This document shows positions 58,100-64,000 of a stretch of DNA of 64,000 nucleotides, one piece after another; position 1 is the first letter of the stretch; every line of letters starts with the position of its first letter. The stretch spans positions 6,082,857 through 6,146,856 of the forward strand of contig OY735203.1 of the NCBI GenBank assembly GCA_963457665.1, given 5' to 3'. A model generated the notes under the pieces. The model ran no database searches. It saw only the letters and a program-made list of their open reading frames with translations, and had not been told where the DNA came from. The position numbers and the translations under genes are program-made. The DNA comes from Thysanoteuthis rhombus (Eukaryota > Mollusca > Cephalopoda > Oegopsida > Thysanoteuthidae).

Positions 58100-59100
58100 T
58101 TTTTATTCTCCTCACTGAAAAAATTTGCTGTGCCACTATATATATAATAAGTAGAGAGAATTAAAGTTTTGACGTTTTCGTTAAATAAAAACTGCCTGTG
58201 ATATCGCAAATTGAAACCGGTTTGTTCAGACATATATAGACTAAATTTAGTCTATATAACTCAAACAGTCGTTTCTTTTTTTTTTAATATGTCAATACAC
58301 GACTTATTCACAAACAAAAAATACGAATAACTTATGAAGTATAAATAATTTAACGCTCATCATCAATTATGTACAGAAGTCACAAAAGATTAGGGGAGCA
58401 ATTCTACGATGCCATCTCTTGATATTTTGATAATTGTTCCATATAACTCGGAGCTGAGGTATAATTAGTTTTGAAATCTGTCTCAAAAAAATATTTTTGA
58501 ATAAAAATTGCGACTTGATGCTGCAGTTAATCATTTCGAAAGGAAACTGTTGACATAACAAGCAAGGCAAGAATTTAAAATTGAAATTTACATGCAAATC
58601 TTTCAAAATTAACTTCTCGAAAGGACTAGCATTTTTTAGTAGAATTATCCAGGAATCTTTATTTTGTTAGGATGCGAAAATTATTTTATGTTTCGGAAAC
58701 AGCGCAAATGGGAACACAAATCAATCAGGCTCAGAATTATGGGAAATAATCTCATATAAATGGACGTAATTTATAGAAATCGGATGAAAATACCCCCCAT
58801 CTGATCTGGTAAAAATCGATTTTTATCATTCTATTTTTGTTTCTCTCAGTTGCCAATCTCCAAAATTACACTCTGGGCGCTCGTCGTATTTCCTTCGTTC
58901 GCACAACCGTATCGTTCAGATGTCTTCTATTTTGGGGAAGGTTGTCTTGCTCTGGCCGCGAAAACATTGTCCTCAAGCATATTTTCTACCTTCGGATTAG
59001 ACATATTAACACTTCGATAGAGGCTTGCCCGTTATTCAGGCATTCGCTTGAAAGCCTTTCTTAGAACAAATAAAATAAGGAGCTTATCTCAAAGCAAAGA
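58100..59100. other. AT-rich non-coding stretch
   Basis: No gene or repeat recognised. Palindromic tatatatagactaaatttagtctatata lies at about 58231-58257: the arms tatagacta and tagtctata are reverse complements. Confidence 0.45.
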
Positions 59101-59104
59101 CGCC

Positions 59105-59400
59105 TTACACATTTTCTTTTTTTTTCTAACACAGGCGATAATGTCTTTTCTAAATATATTATAGTGCAGTCTCTTTATTCTTCCTTGGGATTTATTTATA
59201 TTCTCTTTTATACTTCCCTTCATCTTCTCTCTTTTCTCTCCTCCACCTTTTTTTTTCTTTTATTCGCCCTCTCTCTTTCTCATTCATATTTCACTCTTTA
59301 CAATTTCTCTCCGACTGTCATACTTTCATTATCTCTCTCTCTTCCTTTCTTTTATACCTCCTTTTATTCTCTTGTATCTGAGCGTCCTTGGACACATTTT
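59105..59400. repeat. Pyrimidine-rich tract, left part
   Basis: About 300 bases of T/C-biased plus strand with CTCTCT runs, resembling the right part at 60085-60540. A family 1 LINE fragment lies between them. Confidence 0.8.
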
Positions 59401-59569
59401 GGGGCTACAACATTGAAAATGTGCATGGGTACACTACTAAGCACCATCTAGTAATTTTTTTTTTTTTCAAAAATGTTTTTTTGATCTCAATGATCCTTTT
59501 AAAACAACAGTGATCAAATTTTTTGCTGGTATTTTTCAGATAATGTTACTTAAAAAATCGATCTTTTAT

Positions 59570-60010
59570 GATAATTTTAGCTTTCGGTAGAGCGTGTTCG
59601 ACTTTGAAGAAAACGAAAATCCCAGTAGTCCTACAAAGAAGGGTATATCATCCTCCCGATGTCACCTACGTAGAAGAGACATGGAACCCAACCGTTAGAC
59701 TGATCTTCAAACTGAGAACCATGCAACGTGCACATGAATTAACATGGAAAGGTCATAAGACGGCACAGTATATCAAACTACACGGTAATATCATAGAATC
59801 CATCAGAAGACTCGAATGGCAATGGGCTAGACATGTTGCAAGAATATCAGACAACCACTGGACATCATTACTCATGACGTGGATCCCAAGGGATCATATA
59901 TGAAATTGTTGCCAACAGAAAGTGAGATGGTATGACAAAAGCTAATGAATCTTGCAGAGGGTTTATGTCCAACGACGGACTCTAAAAAGCTATTGCTGCT
60001 GATGAATAAA
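59570..60010 (+). mobile_element. RTE-like LINE (family 1), 3' end fragment
   Basis: Plus-strand frame from 59568 to 59903 has AFGRACSTLKKTKIPVVLQR, then VYHPPDVTYVEETWNPTVRL, RTMQRAHELTWKGHKTAQY and LEWQWARHVARISDNHW. The 3' end (agggtttatgtccaacgacggactctaaaaagct) follows at 59955. This copy keeps one open frame for 111 codons and starts further upstream than most fragments. Confidence 0.9.
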
Positions 60011-60084
60011 GGAAGTATTTTTCAAAGAAAATGTCAGATAATTTTTAGATAATTACTTTTGGCACACGCAGGGGCTACGGTGAT

Positions 60085-60540
60085 TCATTTATGCGAGGTG
60101 TGGATATTCTTTTCCTTACATAACTTTTTCCTATCTATCTTCTCTCCTTCATTCAGTCTCACTTTTCTATTTCTTACATTTTCCCTCTTTTTCACTTTCT
60201 TCCTTTTAGTTTCGTCCCCAATTTTCTATTCATTCTCCCCCCTCCTTTATTATCTCTCCATCCTTCCTACTTGACTCTATACCCTTCGCTCTCTCCCACT
60301 TTTCCTTCCTTTTTCTTTCTTCCAATCGTCTTGTTCTCCTTTACTTTTTCTCACTGAATTCTTTCTTTCCATAGAGTTTTTATTTAATATTACGTCTAAT
60401 TTGCTAATTTTCTTTCATTATTCCAATTTTCCTTATACTGTTCTTTCTCAACTTTGTGTTTTAATTTTTTTCTTCCTGTCTAACTCTTTTCTCTCCACAT
60501 TTTCCTCTCTTCTAGTGTTGAAAATATTTCCTTCTTTATT
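60085..60540. repeat. Pyrimidine-rich tract, right part
   Basis: T/C-biased plus strand, with an F-, S- and L-rich open frame (60059-60274) that is an artefact. Confidence 0.8.
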
Positions 60541-60613
60541 CAATCAATAATGTTTGAAACCGTAAACCCAAACTGTCAAACGAAGTCTCTTCAAGGCAAA
60601 TCGGCTTCTTATT

Positions 60614-60617
<4 letters not shown>

Positions 60618-60662
<45 letters not shown>
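60618..60662. repeat. (CT)n(AT)n compound microsatellite
   Basis: Preceded by ttattcat, which matches the attcat before the same compound run at the SINE tail of 36.3 kb (in reverse complement). Possibly a SINE tail whose body has decayed. Confidence 0.85.
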
Positions 60663-60663
60663 G

Positions 60664-60800
60664 TAAGCTAACAGGCCGCAGTAATTCTGCTAGAGGGCTG
60701 GAAATTTTAAAATTCACTCATTATGTCGACAGCCTCTCAACCTAATGGCTTTTCAGTTTGCAAAGAATGTCCCTAGGGTGTGCCTGTTTTTTTTTTTTAA
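60664..60800 (+). repeat. Dispersed repeat family E, copy 2
   Basis: Shares the gctagaggg-tg-aaattttaa-attcactc core with 28460-28500 and the aatggctttt/aaatgctttt and tcccta/cccctaac phrases beyond. Confidence 0.45.
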
Positions 60801-60941
60801 AGAATTAAGACTTTTTGAGGAATTACTGCCCAACTAACATATTGATCATCCATTATTCTAATGTTTTCATCGAATAATATCGATCACAACGACATGCTGC
60901 CAAAAGACTTGGTCACATGGCCTTTCCCTTTGAGTGGCTAA

Positions 60942-60947
60942 TATATA

Positions 60948-60992
<45 letters not shown>

Positions 60993-61029
60993 TGATATTT
61001 TTTAGATTTGTGAGAATACATAGAAAACA

Positions 61030-61079
<50 letters not shown>
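60942..61079. repeat. Two (TA)n runs separated by a (CA)n
   Basis: (TA)n at about 60946-60988 and 61041-61078, with (CA)n at 61029-61040. The minus-strand Y/I frame at 60913-61095 is an artefact. Confidence 0.9.
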
Positions 61080-61081
<2 letters not shown>

Positions 61082-61084
61082 TAA

Positions 61085-61815
61085 GCTAGTTGCAAGTGTG
61101 TGTAATGTTTTCTCTGATTGGTAAATATTTGTGCATAGGAAAAAAAATCACATGCTTTTCAATAAACTGTAAATAACTTCCCCTACCTCATCTGTAAACT
61201 TTCTTTTAATTTTATACACTTTTCCGTTCAGAATTTTATTTAGACTCTTGCATTTGCTAACAATAAACCATCTTTTCGTTTGTAAGACGGAAAGGAAAAG
61301 GAAACGATGTGCAATGAAAGAAAATGAAAAAAAAATCCCCAAAGTGTTAAAATAGTAAATTTATCTGGCGGAAAGTTTTGGCTATCGATAGTCCATAAAA
61401 AGCGTGCTTGGTCTAAATAAGGTTTGCTTTATTTCAACAGAAGCCATTAGACTCTAAACTCAATAAAAAAAAAAAAGATGTCTACCTTATCCACGCAAAA
61501 TGATATGTACGCATGTTTGACATATACATGTGCTATTCTTCTATAAAATGCACCCTCCTCTCTCTCTCTCTCTCTCTCCGTGCATCAATGTAAACATTTT
61601 AAAGCTGTCAGGACATAAACTGAATATAGATTTGTCATAAAAGCTTCGCAATATTGTTATACAACGCTTTTTAGTAGCACAGACCGTACTCGTCATCTTT
61701 GACATCAGAAGATTGTTTAGTTTAACGAACCAAAAATATCTATAAATGAGGATTCATGTGATACTTGGGTTATATATCTATTGTTAAGTATAAAAATTGT
61801 ACATATTAAAAAAAA
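61085..61815. other. Non-coding stretch
   Basis: Contains (CT)n at 61558-61578 and poly-A runs. No gene supported. Confidence 0.35.
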
Positions 61816-61821
61816 AAAATG

Positions 61822-62210
61822 TTATTCCAGCTCATGTTTCGGAGACGTTTTTCTCCAATAATGCACCACTTTGTAATAATCTTTCCGATGTCTATGAGGA
61901 AGTGAGGAGATTTTTTTTTCATTTGGATTGACTCCCTTTATTCTCCTTCTCTTCCTCTTTTTTATGGCAAATTGCAAATAATCTTTTTCAATCAGACTGG
62001 CACTTCCTACTGCTTCAGGAATAGTAATCACAGTTTCATTCGTTCGGATTGCTTTGAACCGACAATGGCTTCCTGCCCATATCCGGTGTCCGGAATTTTG
62101 ATCTTTTTCAAAATCGGAGAAACGAATTCTGGTAACGGATGATTATGAAGAGAGACGCGTGATAGGCTTTTGTACAGGTCACTTGAACCTGCTGATCGTA
62201 CTGACGCCAT
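61822..62210 (-). CDS. Possible host coding region in two overlapping frames, unidentified
   Basis: Minus strand. An ATG at 62210 opens MASVRSAGSSDLYKSLSRVS, continuing with LPEFVSPILKKIKIPDTGYG, and stops at 62028. A second frame, overlapping by four bases, gives ITIPEAVGSASLIEKDYLQF, then a basic KKRKRRRIKG and HRKDYYKVVHYWRK, and stops at 61822. Composition is protein-like in both. The change of frame could be a short intron, a sequencing error or an inactivating frameshift. No donor or acceptor is clear. I do not recognise the family; the basic cluster could be a nuclear localisation signal. Confidence 0.35.
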
Positions 62211-62554
62211 TTGAAAGTATTTTTATCTTCTATTCACAGGGGAAATCACAAAGCCAAAAATTTCACTTGTTTTATACGTGTCACTGCAGCCATAAATCTT
62301 TGATAAAGATTATCATCAGGTTTCGCCAATTTATTGCTTACAAGTATTTATCTTCATGGACAGATATGCGTGAATATAGACGAGAAAGTATGCAGATTCA
62401 CAGAATTACCTTAAGAAATGAATGAAACATTTGTAATGTTCATACTCTTCAATGAATGTGCAGAAACTCGCTGATAAATTAAGACCGAACACCAAGAGCG
62501 TGCACAGATATTTTTTTGGAATATGACATGCATCATCGTAAGTCTTTTGTCACC

Positions 62555-62855
62555 CGCCATATGACCTAGACCTTCCCAAGGATTCACCATAACTCTCTAT
62601 CGTGGGCGTCGTGAAGCCAATATTATCTGAACCTGTCCAGTTTGACTTGCAATTTCATATTCTGACAGTCTCAGTTCCGCATTTGTTCTCTAGGGATCCA
62701 TGTTGTGAATCGTGATGTCCATCAATTGTCTATCGGTCTTGATACATGAACAGCCCTTTACCTTTTTAGTTTCTGAATGGTTTTTATGATGCCTTGAATT
62801 CCTGTTTTCTTCACATATAATGTACTGTACTGTATTGTGATCTCTCATTACAGCT
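62555..62855 (-). mobile_element. RTE-like LINE (family 1), old 3' end fragment
   Basis: Contains cctagaccttcccaaggattcaccataa-ctctctatcgtgggc and the RDH/WIP region (gttctctagggatcca-tgttgtgaatcgtgatgtccat) and stops at the RExT/YxxxQY region near 62840. Divergence is greater than for the 53.1 kb copy. Confidence 0.85.
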
Positions 62856-63004
62856 GCTATACAATTGTATATACCAGGGGTTTGAATTGGGGATCAAATA
62901 ATACAGGATTCTTCAGAAATATTCCTTCAAAATCTGAAATAGCAAATGTTATGATGATGAAACAACATAATTGATAGAGTGATATATACATGTGATGCTA
63001 ATAA

Positions 63005-63090
63005 AAAAATGGAGTGATCCACAGACATCTGCTTCGTTGCATCACAACTCTTCAGAGTGGCGAGACACTATACATTATGAGATCCTGTAG
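63005..63090 (-). mobile_element. tRNA-derived SINE, 3' fragment
   Basis: Reverse complement matches the SINE body end: gtggctat-gt-tcactctgaagagttgtgatg-aacgaag-agatgtctgtggatcac. The tRNA-like head is missing. Confidence 0.65.
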
Positions 63091-63337
63091 CACAAAATGA
63101 GATAAAAAGCTTTAATTTAAACTAAGGAACTGGCATTTCAACAGTGCACTTAATGGGATTTGACGGTCAATGATACAGAATTTAAGTGTAATATTTACTT
63201 TCACACGATTCCCCAATCAATTATATTGCTCTTTTCCAAAGTTGAAGAAAAATTGCTTGAAGGTTATGAGAGAAGGGTTACATCAATTGAATGAAGCTCA
63301 AATAGAATGAGAAACCATTAATTGAAATGGTCATTGT

Positions 63338-64000
63338 ATAATATATATATATAATATATACACAATCTAATTATATATATATAAATAAATATATATATAT
63401 ATATATATATATACAAAATATATACATATACTCAAAATATATATATATATATATACGAAAATATATATATATATAGATACATAATATATATATATATATG
63501 CATAATATATATATATACAAAATATATATACATAGACAAAATATATATACATATACAAAATATATATATATATACAAAATATATATATATATATACAAAA
63601 TATATATATATATATACAAAATATATATATATATATATATACATAATATATATATATATACAAAATATATATATATATACAAAATATATATATATATACA
63701 AAATATATATATATACAAAATATATATATATATACATAATATATATATATATACAAAATATATATATATATACATGATATATATATATATATATATACAA
63801 AATATATATATATATACAAAATATATATATATATATATATACAAAATATATATATATATACAAAATATATATATATATGTACAAAATATCTATATATACA
63901 AAATATCTATATATATTCAAAATATATATATACACAATATATATATATATACATATATATAATACATATATATATATATATACTAAATATATATATATAC
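63338..64000. repeat. TACAAAA/(TA)n minisatellite array
   Basis: About 30 units, each a TACAAAATA (or variants TACATAATA, TACATGATA, TACACAATA) followed by (TA)4-9, giving a step of roughly 17-25 bases. It reaches the window end, so its full length is unknown. It is open in several frames on both strands, which produces Y/I-rich artefact frames of 150-167 codons that are not genes. Confidence 0.95.

Noticed and set aside
63367-63962. Open frames of 150-167 codons on both strands
   Set aside because: They are pure products of the TA-rich array: only Y, I, F, C, M, K and a few other residues, open in several frames at once.
1-64000. Retrovirus-like or Polinton-like elements
   Set aside because: I found no paired long terminal repeats, protease, integrase or capsid-like frames that I could defend.
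1-64000. CRISPR arrays, riboswitches, bacterial promoters or terminators
   Set aside because: No repeat-spacer pattern, no operon-like gene order, and the content is that of an animal genome.

Overview
The window looks like gene-poor, AT-rich, repeat-dense DNA from an invertebrate animal. No prokaryotic operons, ribosome-binding sites, rRNA genes, intact tRNA genes or CRISPR arrays are visible. Evidence for a metazoan genome: many fragments of two LINE families, tRNA-derived SINE-like elements with recognisable Pol III A and B boxes, very frequent CA, CT, TA and compound microsatellites, and open frames that are almost all short. A mollusc, possibly a cephalopod, is my best guess from this mix of repeats. 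That is an impression, not a demonstration.

The best-supported content is fossil LINE sequence. Family 1 is an APE-endonuclease (RTE-like) LINE. I see about thirteen pieces, at about 0.2, 12.8, 25.5-27.2 (-), 28.1, 30.7 (-), 39.0 (-), 41.0-43.4 (-), 43.9, 53.1 (-), 54.7 (-), 55.0 (-), 59.6 and 62.6 (-) kb. Most are 3'-end fragments, as expected from target-primed reverse transcription. The two longest (25.45-27.23 kb and 41.03-43.45 kb, both minus) carry the fingers/palm of the reverse transcriptase, and the second also has the GSDHR end of the endonuclease. Family 2 is an R2/NeSL-like LINE with a restriction-like endonuclease. Its reverse transcriptase runs from 37.56 to 38.96 kb and is split by a family 1 fragment. 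Its tail resumes at 39.32 kb and ends in an ATA repeat at 39.67 kb. Separate 3' tails lie at 5.2, 6.1 and 55.4 kb.

Smaller repeats fill much of the rest. A tRNA-derived SINE occurs at 20.0, 36.4, 47.1 and 63.0 kb, and its 3' tail seems to seed (CT)n(AT)n microsatellites. Other tRNA-like heads lie at 1.5, 32.0, 32.2, 36.05 and 47.5 kb. Several unnamed dispersed families (called A to E here) and local tandem arrays were found by comparing the window with itself. Three sites show a CTGANGA...CGAAA layout reminiscent of hammerhead ribozymes in Penelope-like elements. The last 660 bases are a TACAAAA/(TA)n array that runs off the window end.

Host coding sequence is scarce. A minus-strand frame at 29.84-30.24 kb resembles a multi-copy animal protein family of unknown function. 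Possible exons lie at 8.64, 9.61, 40.75 and 57.88 kb (+) and 61.82-62.21 kb (-), judged only by open frame and splice-like borders. None is identified. The window is probably intergenic or deep intronic.
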